From Marinobacter lipolyticus (GTDB lineage: Bacteria; Pseudomonadota; Gammaproteobacteria; Pseudomonadales; Oleiphilaceae), in contig NZ_QTKT01000002.1 of NCBI RefSeq assembly GCF_018424605.1, positions 310,001 to 374,000 on the forward strand: a stretch of 64,000 bases of DNA. Direction: 5' to 3'. Of the stretch, positions 1-9,565 are shown piece after piece (within the stretch, counting starts at the first letter, position 1; the number at the start of each line of letters is the position of its first letter). Made by a program: the position numbers and the translations under genes. The notes under the pieces were generated by a model. That model made no database searches and had not been told where the DNA came from. It saw only the letters and a program-made list of their open reading frames with translations.

Positions 1-357
1 CAGGCGGTGGCGCGGGGCGGTGAACCCCGGGCCAGACAGATGCCAGCCAACCGGCAAGTGGTCTCCGTTAGCCAGTCGTTCCGGGAAGGGCTGCTGTCTA
101 ACGTTCTGAACCCGAAAACCGCGCTGTTCTATATGGCTCTGTTGCCACAGTTTATTGATCCCTCTGGGAACGCCTTCTTGCAGTCACTGGTGTTGGCGGG
201 GGTTCACTTTCTGTTGGCGATGATCTGGCAATGCGGCCTCGCCTGGGCAGTAGTGCGCTTCCGCGGCATGGGCGCCAGTGCCGGGATTCGGCGTGGGCTC
301 AATGCGCTGACGGGTGGTTTCTTTGTCGCGATGGGGGCGAAGCTGGCAGCAAACTGA
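1..357 (+). CDS. LysE/RhtB-family amino-acid exporter, C-terminal part (5' end outside the window)
   Basis: The frame is open from the first base, so the true start lies upstream; the GTG at base 7 is not a credible start. The visible part holds the family pattern SFREGLLSNVLNPKTALFY followed by LLPQFI, then two hydrophobic segments (LVLAGVHFLLAMIWQ and GGFFVAMGAKLA). LysE/RhtB proteins are small inner-membrane exporters of amino acids and related metabolites; the substrate cannot be read from this fragment. The gene ends at a symmetric terminator shared with the convergent fdxA. Confidence 0.85.
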   Translation, partial: QAVARGGEPRARQMPANRQVVSVSQSFREGLLSNVLNPKTALFYMALLPQFIDPSGNAFLQSLVLAGVHFLLAMIWQCGLAWAVVRFRGMGASAGIRRGLNALTGGFFVAMGAKLAAN

Positions 358-375
358 CCTGCCGTCGGCGGGCAG

Positions 376-406
376 AAAAAAAGGGAAGCCGAGGCTTCCC
401 TTTTTT
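376..406. terminator. Bidirectional Rho-independent terminator between the LysE-family gene and fdxA
   Basis: An 8-bp stem (GGGAAGCC/GGCTTCCC, 383-400) is flanked by an A run on the left and a T run on the right. It can therefore end transcription from both converging genes. Confidence 0.85.
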
Positions 407-455
407 ATTGCGATTTTTGATTGCGATCGCATGCGCGCGTTGGCGCGCGACGCCC

Positions 456-779
456 TTACTTCTCCAGGTACTGGAGCTTGTCGGGCTTGCCGTCCCATTC
501 TTCGGCATCCGGCAGCGGATCTTTTTTCTCGGTGATGTTCGGCCATTTGCCCGCCAGATCGGCGTTGATCTCAACGAACTGTTCCTGCCCGGCAGGCAGT
601 TCGTCTTCAGAGAAAATGGCTTCAGCCGGGCACTCCGGCTCGCACAGTGCGCAGTCGATACACTCGTCCGGATCAATCACCAGAAAATTCGGGCCTTCGT
701 AAAAGCAGTCCACGGGACATACCTCTACGCAGTCGGTGTATTTACACTTGATGCAGTTATCAGTAACGATAAAGGCCAT
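456..779 (-). CDS. fdxA: 7Fe ferredoxin FdxA (3Fe-4S/4Fe-4S)
   Basis: A 107-residue protein beginning [17 protein letters not shown]. Cysteine-rich motifs ([17 protein letters not shown] and [12 protein letters not shown]) fit a bacterial ferredoxin with one 3Fe-4S and one 4Fe-4S cluster, followed by the usual acidic tail. The ATG at 779 is chosen because MAFIV is the family N-terminus; an in-frame start 17 codons upstream adds unrelated sequence. FdxA is a small cytoplasmic electron carrier that often lies beside mutS in Pseudomonas-like genomes, as it does here, on the same strand 160 bp downstream of mutS. Confidence 0.95.
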   Translation of the reverse strand: MAFIVTDNCIKCKYTDCVEVCPVDCFYEGPNFLVIDPDECIDCALCEPECPAEAIFSEDELPAGQEQFVEINADLAGKWPNITEKKDPLPDAEEWDGKPDKLQYLEK

Positions 780-941
780 AGTCAGATCCCTGGTCCAGTG
801 GTCGGTCAATCTCATCAGGAGCGCCGTCACGGCGCAACCGTTATATTTTAGTGCGCGATATTGTAGGGAGAGGCCCCGGCTCCCGCAAGCGTCAGCCCGC
901 TATAACCTTATTACATAGATCAATCTGGCCGAATTTACCGC

Positions 942-3551
942 TCAGACTTGCAGCAATTCCTTCATCTGGTAAAGGCGCTCCAGGGCTTCCCGCGGGGTCA
1001 GGCCATCCAGGTCGAGCTCTTTCAGGGCGGTTTCCACCGCGCTTGGCTCGGCAGTGGCGAACATGTCGCCCTGCCAAACGGGTCCATTCGCCTCATGTTC
1101 CCGCACCGCCGGTGCGGGAACATGAACAGGCGCAGCAGTCGCACTGGCTCCCTCGAGGTGGGTGAGCTGAGCCCTGGCGTTGCGAATCACGTCCTGGGGC
1201 ACACCGGCCAGTTTGGCGACCTGAAGGCCGTAACTCTGGCTGGCGGGGCCATCGTGAACATTGTGCAGGAACACGATGCTGTCGTCGTGTTCGGTGGCGG
1301 TCAGGTGCACGTTTACGGCGTGCCGCAGGTCGTCCGCCAGTTGTGTGAGCTCGAAATAATGAGTGGCAAACAGGGTGTAGCAGCGAATTTCCTTCGCCAG
1401 ATGCTCCGCCGTGGCCCAGGCCAGTGACAGGCCGTCAAACGTGCTGGTGCCGCGACCCACTTCGTCCATCAATACCAGGCTGTATTCGGTGGCGTTGTGG
1501 AGAATGTTGGCGGTTTCAGTCATCTCCACCATGAAGGTGGAGCGGCCGCCGGCGATGTCGTCGGAGGAGCCCATGCGAGTGAATATGCGGTCCACCGGCC
1601 CCAGGATCGCGCGGTTGGCCGGTACGAAGCTGCCGGTGTAGGCGAGCAGGGCAATCAGTGCGGCCTGGCGCATGTAGGTGGACTTACCGCCCATGTTGGG
1701 GCCGGTGATCACCAGCATGCGGCGCTGGGTGTCCATCAGCAGGTCGTTGGGCACGTACGGCTCGCTGAGCAGCTGCTCCACCACCGGGTGCCGCCCCTCT
1801 TCAATGTCAAAGCCCGGCATCTCGCTGAATTCCGGTGCGGAGAAGCGAAGGCTGGTGGCTCGCTCGGCGAAGTTGCTGAGCACGTCCAGTTCCGCCAGTG
1901 CCTGCGCCGCATCCTGCAGCGGCGCCAGTTCGGCCGCCACGGTTTCCAGTACCTCATCGTACAGGGACTTCTCCCGGGCCAGGGCACGGCTCTTGGCGCT
2001 CAGAGCCTTGTCTTCGAATTCCTTGAGCTCGGGGGTGATGAACCGTTCGGCGTTTTTCAGGGTCTGGCGGCGGATGTAGTCCACCGGCGCCTGGTCAGAC
2101 TGGGCGCGGCTGATCTCGATGTAGTAACCGTGAACGCGGTTGTAACCCACTTTCAGTGTGCTGATGCCGGTGCGTTCTTTTTCCCGGGTTTCAACGTCCA
2201 GCAGATACTGGCCCGCGTTCTCGCTGATATTGCGCAGTTCGTCCAGCTCCTCGTCAAAGCCCTCGCGGATCACTCCGCCGTCCCGGATCACCACCGGCGG
2301 GTTGTCGATGATGGCGCGTTCCAGCAGGTCCGCCAGCTCCGGGTACTCGCTGATCACCGTGGCCAGCCTGACGATATGATGGGAGTTGACCGGCTTCAGG
2401 GTTTCCTGCAACTCCGGCAAGGCCGCGAAGGCGTCCCGCAGCCGTGCCAGATCCCGCGGACGAGCGGAGCGCAGGGCAACTCGCGCCAGTACCCGCTCGA
2501 TATCCCCCACGGTTTTCAGCAGGTCGTGTACCGGCTCGTAATGGAAGCCCTCCAACAGTGCCGATACTGCTTGCTGGCGTTGCTGCACCACGTCCACATC
2601 CCGCAACGGGCGGTTCAGCCAGCGCCGCAGCTCGCGGCCACCCATGGCGGTGGCGGTGCGATCCATCACCCAGGCCAGGGTGTGCTGGTGACCGCCCACC
2701 AGATTGGTGTCAATTTCCAGGTTGCGGCGGCTGGTAGCGTCCAGAATCACCGCTTCTTCGCGGCGCTCACGGGTCAGCTTGCGAATGTGGGGCAGGGCCG
2801 TGCGCTGGGTTTCCTTGGCGTACTGAAGCAGGCAGCCGGCGGCACAGACGGCCAGGGTGAGCTCCTCACAGCCGAAACCGGTGAGATCCCGTACCTGCAA
2901 CTGCTGGGTAATCACCCGGCGCGCGGTGTCTGACTCAAACAGCCAGGGACCCTGGCGGCGAACACCGGTGAAACCCTCCAGCAACTCCTGATACGGGAAG
3001 TCTTCGCTGATCAGGATTTCCGCAGGGCGCAGACGCTGTAATTCACCCTGCAGCGCTTCCAGGTCGTCCAGTTCGGACACCGCGAAGCGCCCGCTTGAAA
3101 TATCCAGGGAGGCGAAACCAAAGCGTTCCCGCTGATTGAAAATGGACACCAGCAGGTTGTCGCGCCGGTCTTCCAGAAAGGCGTCATCGCTCAGTGTGCC
3201 CGGGGTGACGATCCTGACGACTTTCCGCTCGACCGGGCCTTTGCTGGTGGCCGGATCGCCAATCTGCTCGCAAATGGCGATGGATTGACCCGCCCGCACC
3301 AGCCGTGCAATGTAACCTTCAGCGGAGTGATAGGGAATGCCGGCCATGGGAATGGGGTTGCCCCCGGACTGCCCGCGGGCGGTGAGCGTAATGTCCATCA
3401 GCTCGGCGGCTTTTTTGGCGTCGTCGTAAAACAGCTCGTAGAAGTCCCCCATGCGGTAGAACACCAGTTCGTTGGGGTGTTCGCCCTTGATTTTGAGGTA
3501 CTGCCTCATCATCGGGGTATGCTGTGAAAGGTCGGTCTGAGCTGCTGACAT
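942..3551 (-). CDS. mutS: DNA mismatch repair protein MutS
   Basis: This 869-residue protein recognises base-base mismatches and small loops and recruits MutL. Near the N-terminus is the mismatch-binding [11 protein letters not shown] segment with the Phe-x-Glu wedge. The Walker A motif GPNMGGKST lies near residue 617, followed by the [13 protein letters not shown] Walker B region and FATHYFEL. The ATG at 3551 ([18 protein letters not shown]) is preferred over an ATG 31 codons upstream because the conserved domain starts directly after it. The gene diverges from pncC across an 82-bp gap. Length is typical of MutS1. Confidence 0.97.
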   Translation of the reverse strand: MSAAQTDLSQHTPMMRQYLKIKGEHPNELVFYRMGDFYELFYDDAKKAAELMDITLTARGQSGGNPIPMAGIPYHSAEGYIARLVRAGQSIAICEQIGDPATSKGPVERKVVRIVTPGTLSDDAFLEDRRDNLLVSIFNQRERFGFASLDISSGRFAVSELDDLEALQGELQRLRPAEILISEDFPYQELLEGFTGVRRQGPWLFESDTARRVITQQLQVRDLTGFGCEELTLAVCAAGCLLQYAKETQRTALPHIRKLTRERREEAVILDATSRRNLEIDTNLVGGHQHTLAWVMDRTATAMGGRELRRWLNRPLRDVDVVQQRQQAVSALLEGFHYEPVHDLLKTVGDIERVLARVALRSARPRDLARLRDAFAALPELQETLKPVNSHHIVRLATVISEYPELADLLERAIIDNPPVVIRDGGVIREGFDEELDELRNISENAGQYLLDVETREKERTGISTLKVGYNRVHGYYIEISRAQSDQAPVDYIRRQTLKNAERFITPELKEFEDKALSAKSRALAREKSLYDEVLETVAAELAPLQDAAQALAELDVLSNFAERATSLRFSAPEFSEMPGFDIEEGRHPVVEQLLSEPYVPNDLLMDTQRRMLVITGPNMGGKSTYMRQAALIALLAYTGSFVPANRAILGPVDRIFTRMGSSDDIAGGRSTFMVEMTETANILHNATEYSLVLMDEVGRGTSTFDGLSLAWATAEHLAKEIRCYTLFATHYFELTQLADDLRHAVNVHLTATEHDDSIVFLHNVHDGPASQSYGLQVAKLAGVPQDVIRNARAQLTHLEGASATAAPVHVPAPAVREHEANGPVWQGDMFATAEPSAVETALKELDLDGLTPREALERLYQMKELLQV

Positions 3552-3633
3552 GAAGGCGTCCGGATCCACTGGCTTTAAACGGAGCCCCGGATTGTAAGAA
3601 AATAATGCCCCGGATGAAACGAAGGAGAGCAAT

Positions 3634-4134
3634 ATGTCGGTCACGGATCAGGATCTTGAAGAGGCAGGCGCGCAACTGGGCGATCTGCTGATGCGTCAGG
3701 GTTGGACCATTGCGACGGCCGAAAGCTGCACCGGCGGCTGGGTTGCCAAGGTGCTGACCGACCGGGCCGGCTCGTCCACTTACGTACATGGCGGATTGGT
3801 AACCTACAGCAACGAGGCCAAGCATGATCTGCTGGGGGTATCTGAAGATTATCTCGCGCAATTCGGCGCTGTCAGCGAACCGGTGGTGCGTCAGATGGTC
3901 TCCGGGACGCTGGCGGTAACCGGCGCGGACCTGGCTGTTGCCATCAGCGGCGTCGCCGGCCCCGGGGGCGGCAGTGTGGAAAAGCCCTTAGGCACGGTGT
4001 GGTTTGCCTGGGGGGGCAGCGGAGACACCACAGAGGCCAGGGTAGAGCGCTTTGAAGGCGACCGCGACGCCGTTCGCCGACAGGCCGTGCTCTATGCTTT
4101 GCGGGGTGTGAGCGAGTATGTGAAGCGATCGTGA
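3634..4134 (+). CDS. pncC: Nicotinamide-nucleotide amidase PncC (stand-alone CinA C-terminal domain)
   Basis: A 166-residue CinA C-terminal domain protein. The signature [16 protein letters not shown] starts near residue 28 and contains the presumed nucleophile Ser31; YSNEAK, GAVSE and [11 protein letters not shown] follow. The family hydrolyses nicotinamide mononucleotide to nicotinic acid mononucleotide, recycling NMN produced by NAD-dependent DNA ligase. There is no N-terminal CinA domain. It lies 73 bp upstream of recA on the same strand, a conserved neighbourhood in many bacteria, and may supply some read-through transcription to recA. Confidence 0.93.
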   Translation: MSVTDQDLEEAGAQLGDLLMRQGWTIATAESCTGGWVAKVLTDRAGSSTYVHGGLVTYSNEAKHDLLGVSEDYLAQFGAVSEPVVRQMVSGTLAVTGADLAVAISGVAGPGGGSVEKPLGTVWFAWGGSGDTTEARVERFEGDRDAVRRQAVLYALRGVSEYVKRS

Positions 4135-4173
4135 AAACAGGGGTTGGTCTCGCCAACCGGTTATGTTTTAATA

Positions 4174-4189
4174 CTGTTCAAATATACAG
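4174..4189 (+). promoter_or_regulatory. LexA (SOS) box upstream of recA
   Basis: CTGT-N8-ACAG, an exact match to the LexA consensus of gammaproteobacteria with an A/T-rich centre. It ends 18 bp before the recA start codon, so a bound repressor would block the recA promoter or its first transcribed bases. Confidence 0.93.
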
Positions 4190-4207
4190 GCATGAGGTTT
4201 TGCACCG

Positions 4208-5266
4208 ATGGAAGACAACCGCAAGAAAGCATTGAGCGCAGCACTGGGTCAGATCGAACGGCAGTTCGGCAAGGGCGCCGTGATGAAAATGGGCGACCAG
4301 CCCCGTGAAGCCATTCCTGCGGTGTCCACCGGCTCCCTTGGACTTGACGTGGCGCTGGGCATAGGTGGTCTGCCGTACGGCCGGATTGTGGAAATCTACG
4401 GTCCGGAAAGCTCCGGTAAAACCACGCTGACCCTGCAGGTGATTGCCGAAGCCCAGAAGCAGGGCAAAACCTGTGCCTTCGTTGATGCCGAGCATGCCCT
4501 TGATCCTGTATACGCCGAGAAGCTGGGTGTGAATGTCGACGAGCTGCTGGTGTCTCAGCCGGATACCGGTGAGCAGGCGCTGGAAATCGCCGACATGCTG
4601 GTGCGCTCCAACGCGGTGGACGTGATCATTGTCGATTCCGTCGCTGCGCTGACGCCGAAAGCGGAAATTGAAGGCGAGATGGGCGACAGCCACGTCGGCC
4701 TGCAGGCCCGCCTGATGTCCCAGGCCCTGCGGAAGCTGACGGGCAACGTCAAACACGCCAACTGTCTGATGGTGTTCATCAACCAGATCCGTATGAAGAT
4801 CGGCGTGATGTTCGGCAGCCCGGAAACCACCACCGGTGGTAACGCCCTCAAGTTCTATTCCTCTGTGCGTCTCGACATCCGCCGGATCGGTGCGGTGAAG
4901 GACGGTGACGAAGTGGTGGGTAACGAAACCCGCGTGAAAGTGGTGAAGAACAAGGTTTCTCCGCCGTTCCGTCAGGCGGAGTTCCAGATCATGTACGGCA
5001 AAGGCATTTATCACATGGCCGAAGTGCTGGACATGGGGGTGAAGGAAGGCTTCGTGGACAAGTCCGGTGCGTGGTACGCCTACAACGGCGACAAGATTGG
5101 CCAGGGCAAGGCCAACGCCTGCAAATATCTGGAAGAGAACCTCGACATCGCCCAGGAGATTGAGGCCAAGGTTCGCGACAAGCTGATGCCGAAGCCGGTT
5201 TCCAAGAAGGAGGCAGCGGCAGCAGCGGAGGCTGAGACCGCCGAGGCGAACGGCGAGCTGCTCTAA
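4208..5266 (+). CDS. recA: Recombinase RecA
   Basis: A 352-residue protein that forms filaments on single-stranded DNA, carries out strand exchange and triggers LexA self-cleavage. Walker A GPESSGKT is at residues 65-72, preceded by [18 protein letters not shown]; the loop-2 region [17 protein letters not shown] is intact. The tail is Ala/Glu-rich and acidic. An SOS box lies just upstream. No recX follows: the next gene encodes a flavodoxin-fold protein, whereas recX commonly sits directly behind recA in related genera. Confidence 0.99.
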   Translation: MEDNRKKALSAALGQIERQFGKGAVMKMGDQPREAIPAVSTGSLGLDVALGIGGLPYGRIVEIYGPESSGKTTLTLQVIAEAQKQGKTCAFVDAEHALDPVYAEKLGVNVDELLVSQPDTGEQALEIADMLVRSNAVDVIIVDSVAALTPKAEIEGEMGDSHVGLQARLMSQALRKLTGNVKHANCLMVFINQIRMKIGVMFGSPETTTGGNALKFYSSVRLDIRRIGAVKDGDEVVGNETRVKVVKNKVSPPFRQAEFQIMYGKGIYHMAEVLDMGVKEGFVDKSGAWYAYNGDKIGQGKANACKYLEENLDIAQEIEAKVRDKLMPKPVSKKEAAAAAEAETAEANGELL

Positions 5267-5298
5267 GCAGTGTCGTCTTTAACGGTGGAGTAAAGGGC

Positions 5299-5769
5299 AT
5301 GGGCAACAAAAAAAGACTTCTGATCGTTGCCCACGCTCCTTCTCCGAACACCCTCAAGTTGCGCGAAGCCGCAGAGCATGGCGCCAGAGACCAGGACATC
5401 GAGAACGTCGACGTTACCGTGCTGTCGCCGTTTGACGCGGGACCGGATGACGTCCTCGCCTGCGACGCCATCATTCTCGGCACCACCGAAAACCTCGGTT
5501 ACATGAGCGGCGCCCTCAAAGACTTCTTTGACCGCAGTTATTACCCATGTCTTGAGCAGACCCAGGGTCTTCCTTTCGCCTACTACATCCGTGCCGGCCA
5601 CGACGGCACCGGCACCCACCGAGCCATCGAAACCATCACTACCGGCCTGCGCTGGAAACGGATCCAGGAGCCGCTGATCTGCCGTGGCGACTATAAAGAC
5701 GAGTTCAGGGAGCAATGCCGGGAGCTGGGGTTGTACGTTGCCGCCAGCCTGGATGCGGGCGTGTTGTAA
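5299..5769 (+). CDS. Flavodoxin-fold NAD(P)H-dependent oxidoreductase-like protein
   Basis: A 156-residue flavodoxin-like protein. The N-terminal strand KRLLIVAHAPSPNT is followed by a phosphate-binding-type loop, and the mid-region ILGTTENLGYMSGALKDFFDR is typical of FMN-binding NADPH-dependent reductases. No signal peptide or membrane segment is visible. It starts 32 bp after recA, with GGAG upstream of the ATG, so it may be cotranscribed with recA and weakly SOS-linked. The substrate is unknown. Confidence 0.75.
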   Translation: MGNKKRLLIVAHAPSPNTLKLREAAEHGARDQDIENVDVTVLSPFDAGPDDVLACDAIILGTTENLGYMSGALKDFFDRSYYPCLEQTQGLPFAYYIRAGHDGTGTHRAIETITTGLRWKRIQEPLICRGDYKDEFREQCRELGLYVAASLDAGVL

Positions 5770-5793
5770 GCGGACTGCTGGCAGGCCAGTGAA

Positions 5794-6168
5794 TCAACTG
5801 GCAAAACGGTTGTAAAAGCCCTCGATCCTCGACAGTGCGTTGTCCACCGTTCGCGAATAACCCTTCTTGTCACAGCAGTAACTGAATCGCAGGCTGACCC
5901 GATAACCGGTCTGGAACGCCTGGCAATTCACCACCTGCGCGGCCACCCGCGACTCTGAAATGTACTTGCCGTCGAAATCCAGATACAGGCGGGCGCCGGG
6001 TTCCACCGGGCGTGGGCACAGTACCGCCATGCCGTAGCGATTCATATCCAGGCAGGTCACCGGTGTCGGTTTCTTTCCCCGCCCGAAGAAGCCACGCTCA
6101 CGCAGCCTGACCTTCAGGCACATGGCAGGGTAGCGGTCCTTGATTCTGCGGTCTGCGGAATCATTCAT
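5794..6168 (-). CDS. PilZ-domain protein (candidate c-di-GMP receptor)
   Basis: A small protein of about 124 residues, starting MNDSADRRIKDRYPAM. It contains RIKDRYPAMCLKVRLRER, DMNRYGMAV and a C-terminal VNCQAFQTGYRVSLRFSY strand. This resembles PilZ (an RxxxR-type N-terminus, a D/NxSxxG-like element changed to DMNRYGM, then a beta barrel), so c-di-GMP binding may be weakened. The start is uncertain because ATGs lie further upstream (codon 1 at 6267), but the homologous part begins here. It is convergent with the flavodoxin gene, with no clear terminator between. Confidence 0.65.
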   Translation of the reverse strand: MNDSADRRIKDRYPAMCLKVRLRERGFFGRGKKPTPVTCLDMNRYGMAVLCPRPVEPGARLYLDFDGKYISESRVAAQVVNCQAFQTGYRVSLRFSYCCDKKGYSRTVDNALSRIEGFYNRFAS

Positions 6169-6447
6169 TATCAATAGGCATCCATTGCATATCTTATGAT
6201 TGTTTTTTCCGGACATCCGCCGGGAGATGAAGTTTAGTTCTGGAACAGTTGTCTGAAAAATGACCAAGGCGGAAATTGTGAGCTGGTTAACAAAAACAGG
6301 ATTGTCTGACCGTCATCGATAAATCTTGGGCCGGAACGCGACATAGCGGACGGCAGATTCTACAATGACCGGCCATAAACAAAACCAGAGGCGGCTCGCC
6401 CACGTGGGGGCGAGCGCCAAGCATTCTGACCGTTACAGGACCGAACC

Positions 6448-8856
6448 TTGAAGTCACTGTCCCTGCACCAGCTCTACAAAGCCTGTGTTCTAAAAGATCT
6501 GCCGTTCAAGACTACCCGGCAACTGGAGCCGCTGGCGGAAATCGTCGGCCAGAACCGTGCCCAGGAAGCCGTTCGCTTTGCCCTGGCGATGCCCCACAGC
6601 GGTTACAACGTCTATGCCGTTGGCCGCAACGGCCTGGGCAAGCGCACCATGATGCTGCGCTACCTGGAGCACCATGTGGATACCGAACACAGCAGCCACG
6701 ACTGGTGTTATGTGGCGGATTTTGAAGAGCCGCGAGTGCCCCGGGTGCTGCGTTTGCCGGCGGGCAAGGGCACCACGCTGAAGCAGGACATGGAAAAGCT
6801 GATGGGGCGGCTGATGAAAATCATCCCCCAGACCTTCGACAGTGACAGTTTTCTGGAGCGTTCCGAGCAGCTGAAGAACGAATACGGCAAGAAACAGGAA
6901 GACGAACTGGAGCGGGTCGCCGCCCAGGCCAGGCGCAAGAAAGTGAGTCTCACGGTGTCCACGCCGGGCGGATACCGCCTGGTTGCGATGAACGGCGACG
7001 AGCCCCACACCGCGGAATCGTTCAAGGAGCTGACCGATCAGCAACGGGACAAGTTTGAAGAGGACATCAACCGCCTTGAGAAAAAGCTGCGTCAGGCGCT
7101 GCGTAAACTGGCGGACTGGGAGCAGGAGTATGCCGAGAAACAGCAGGCGCTCAATCAGGAGACGCTGGAAGGTATTTCCGGCCACCAGCTTGATGAACTG
7201 GTGGAGAAATACAAGGACCTGCCGGAGGTCGTCAGATACATAGAGTCCGTTCGCGAGGATATGGCGGAAAGCCTGGATATTTTTCTCGAGGATAACGACG
7301 AGCAGGCGGCGATTGCCTACGCTTCCCTCGACAAGAAGATGCCCCGGCGTTATCTGGTGAACGTGCTGGTGCACCAGAAGAACGACGAGGTGCCGGTGGT
7401 GGTGGAAGACAACCCGACCTACCATAACCTGTTCGGTTACGTGGAGAATGTCACCTACAAGGGCACCGTGTTCACCGATTTCTCGTTGATCCGGCCCGGC
7501 AGCATCCATCGCGCCAATGGCGGCTATCTGCTGATGGATGCCATCAAGGTGCTTGAGCAGCCGTTTGTCTGGGACGCGCTCAAGCGGGCGTTGCGCTCAA
7601 AATCCCTCCAGATCAATTCCCTCGAGCGTGAACTGACGCTCTCTGGAACCATCTCCATCGAGCCGGAGGCGATTCCACTGGACGTCAAACTCGTGCTGTT
7701 CGGTGACCGGGAAACCTGGTTGCTGCTGCAGGACTACGATCCGGAGTTCAGTGAGCTGTTCCGGGTGACGGCGGATTTCGAGAACGAGATGTACCGCTCC
7801 GATGACAGTCAGATCCTCTACGCCAAATTTATTGCCAGCCTGGTCAGTGAAAAGAAGCTGTTGCACTGTTCCAACAAGGCCGTGGCGCGGATCATTGAGT
7901 ACAGCGCGCGCATGGCAGAGCACCAGGACCGGCTGTCGCTGCACGCGGCGGATATCGCCAACCTGCTGCGGGAGTCCGATTTCTGGGCACGCCAGGCCGG
8001 TGCGAAGCTGATTCAGGATCTGCATGTGGAGCGGGCCCTGGAAAGCGCCAAATACCGCAGCAGCCGAATCCGGGACCAGTTCTACGATTCCATTCGGGAT
8101 GGGTCGACGCTGGTCACCACCAGCGGGACCTGCGTGGGGCAGGTCAACGCGTTGTCCGTGCTCTCTACCGGTGGCTTCGAATTCGGTTTGTCCAATCGCA
8201 TCACCGCCACCTGCTATTATGGAGATGGCGCGGTGATGGATATCGAGCGCGACGTCAAACTCGGCGGCAACATCCATTCAAAGGGTGTGATGATTCTGAG
8301 TAGCTGGCTGGCGGCTCACTTCGCCGTGAACGACCCCATGCACCTGTCGGCAAGCCTGACCTTCGAGCAGAACTACGGCGAAGTGGACGGTGACAGCGCC
8401 TCCCTTGCCGAGCTGTGCGCGCTGGTGTCTGCACTCTCGGAGTTGCCGGTGCGTCAGGATCTGGCGATTACCGGTTCGGTCAACCAGTTCGGTGAAGTGC
8501 AGCCGATCGGTGGCGTAAACGAGAAAGTTGAGGGTTTTTTCAATACCTGTCAGCTTAAAGGCGGTCTGACCGGGAGCCAGGGTGTCATTGTGCCTGTCAC
8601 CAACGTCCAGAACCTGATGCTCGACAGCGAGGTGGTTCAGGCGGTGCGCAAAGGCAAGTTTGCGGTGTACGCGGTGTCCCGTGCCGAGGAAGCTATAACG
8701 TTGCTGCTGGGTAAGCCAGCCGGCAAGGCCGATGACAAGGGCCGGTACCCGAAGCAGAGTGTTTTTGGCATTATCCAGCAACGGCTTGAGAAAATGCGTG
8801 AACATGAACGCCAGGAGCACGCCCGGGACGAGCATAAAGACCCGTCGATCCACTGA
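6448..8856 (+). CDS. Lon-family ATP-dependent protease (LonB-like, AAA plus S16 domains)
   Basis: An 802-residue soluble protein. A Walker A-like GRNGLGKRT is near residue 60; a helical insertion spans roughly residues 130-280 (Lys/Glu/Gln-rich, coiled-coil-like); AAA motifs follow, with SIHRANGGYLLMDA. The C-terminal Lon protease domain carries the Ser-Lys dyad, seen as GDSAS (Ser650) and NEK (Lys693). It is not canonical Lon, lacking the N-terminal LON domain, and resembles the COG1067 group that includes Pseudomonas AsrA. Translation probably begins at TTG 6448, just after an ACAGGA element; the N-terminus from there is conserved-looking. Confidence 0.88.
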   Translation: MKSLSLHQLYKACVLKDLPFKTTRQLEPLAEIVGQNRAQEAVRFALAMPHSGYNVYAVGRNGLGKRTMMLRYLEHHVDTEHSSHDWCYVADFEEPRVPRVLRLPAGKGTTLKQDMEKLMGRLMKIIPQTFDSDSFLERSEQLKNEYGKKQEDELERVAAQARRKKVSLTVSTPGGYRLVAMNGDEPHTAESFKELTDQQRDKFEEDINRLEKKLRQALRKLADWEQEYAEKQQALNQETLEGISGHQLDELVEKYKDLPEVVRYIESVREDMAESLDIFLEDNDEQAAIAYASLDKKMPRRYLVNVLVHQKNDEVPVVVEDNPTYHNLFGYVENVTYKGTVFTDFSLIRPGSIHRANGGYLLMDAIKVLEQPFVWDALKRALRSKSLQINSLERELTLSGTISIEPEAIPLDVKLVLFGDRETWLLLQDYDPEFSELFRVTADFENEMYRSDDSQILYAKFIASLVSEKKLLHCSNKAVARIIEYSARMAEHQDRLSLHAADIANLLRESDFWARQAGAKLIQDLHVERALESAKYRSSRIRDQFYDSIRDGSTLVTTSGTCVGQVNALSVLSTGGFEFGLSNRITATCYYGDGAVMDIERDVKLGGNIHSKGVMILSSWLAAHFAVNDPMHLSASLTFEQNYGEVDGDSASLAELCALVSALSELPVRQDLAITGSVNQFGEVQPIGGVNEKVEGFFNTCQLKGGLTGSQGVIVPVTNVQNLMLDSEVVQAVRKGKFAVYAVSRAEEAITLLLGKPAGKADDKGRYPKQSVFGIIQQRLEKMREHERQEHARDEHKDPSIH

Positions 8857-8893
8857 CCGGCAACGATAATAAAGGACAGGAGAGTTAGATCAC

Positions 8894-9520
8894 ATGACTG
8901 ATATCCAGCAAACCGTTTACGTGGTAGAGGATGATGAGGCGGTACGGGATTCACTGGAACTGCTGCTGAAGTCCGATGATAAATCGGTAAAGACCTATGA
9001 AAACGCCATGGCCTTTCTGCGGGACTACTCCGAGAACATGGCCGGCTGTATCGTGCTGGATATCCGCATGCCGGGCATGGACGGCATGGAACTGCAGAAG
9101 AAGCTGAACGAAAAGCACTCCATCCTGCCGATCATCTTTGTGACCGGCCACGGCGACGTTCCCATGGCGGTAGACGCCATGAAGGAAGGCGCGGTGGACT
9201 TCATCCAGAAGCCTTATCGCGAAGAAGCGTTGCTGGAAAAAATTGAAGCGGCCCTGGCCCAGGACCGTGAGCAGCGCAAGTCGCTCGACGAGAAGCAGGA
9301 AATCATCAAGCGCATCCGCAGCCTTACCCCCCGTGAGCATGAAATCATGGATCGGATGATTGCCGGTCAGGCCAACAAGGTGATTGCCATCGAACTGGAG
9401 ATCAGTCAGCGCACGGTGGAGATTCACCGGTCCCGGGTCATGCATAAAATGGGAACCCACTCGCTGGCGCACCTGGTTCGTATGGTCCTGTCCGTAAAGG
9501 ACCTTATCGACGCCCGATGA
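8894..9520 (+). CDS. FixJ-family response regulator (REC plus LuxR-type HTH)
   Basis: A 208-residue two-domain regulator. The receiver domain has the acidic pair in VVEDDEAV, phospho-acceptor Asp56 in VLDIRMPGMDG, Thr in FVTGHGDV and Lys in IQKPY. The C-terminal LuxR/GerE helix-turn-helix contains LTPREHEIMDRMIAG and ISQRTVEIHRSRVMHKM. FixJ-type proteins activate transcription once phosphorylated. It starts 37 bp after the Lon-like protease gene behind GGACAGGAGAG and is followed 45 bp later by a PAS-histidine kinase, which is its likely partner. Confidence 0.93.
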   Translation: MTDIQQTVYVVEDDEAVRDSLELLLKSDDKSVKTYENAMAFLRDYSENMAGCIVLDIRMPGMDGMELQKKLNEKHSILPIIFVTGHGDVPMAVDAMKEGAVDFIQKPYREEALLEKIEAALAQDREQRKSLDEKQEIIKRIRSLTPREHEIMDRMIAGQANKVIAIELEISQRTVEIHRSRVMHKMGTHSLAHLVRMVLSVKDLIDAR

Positions 9521-9565
9521 TTCGGCCGGCATGATACCGGTAACTTCTTAACCGGCCCTGTTTAT

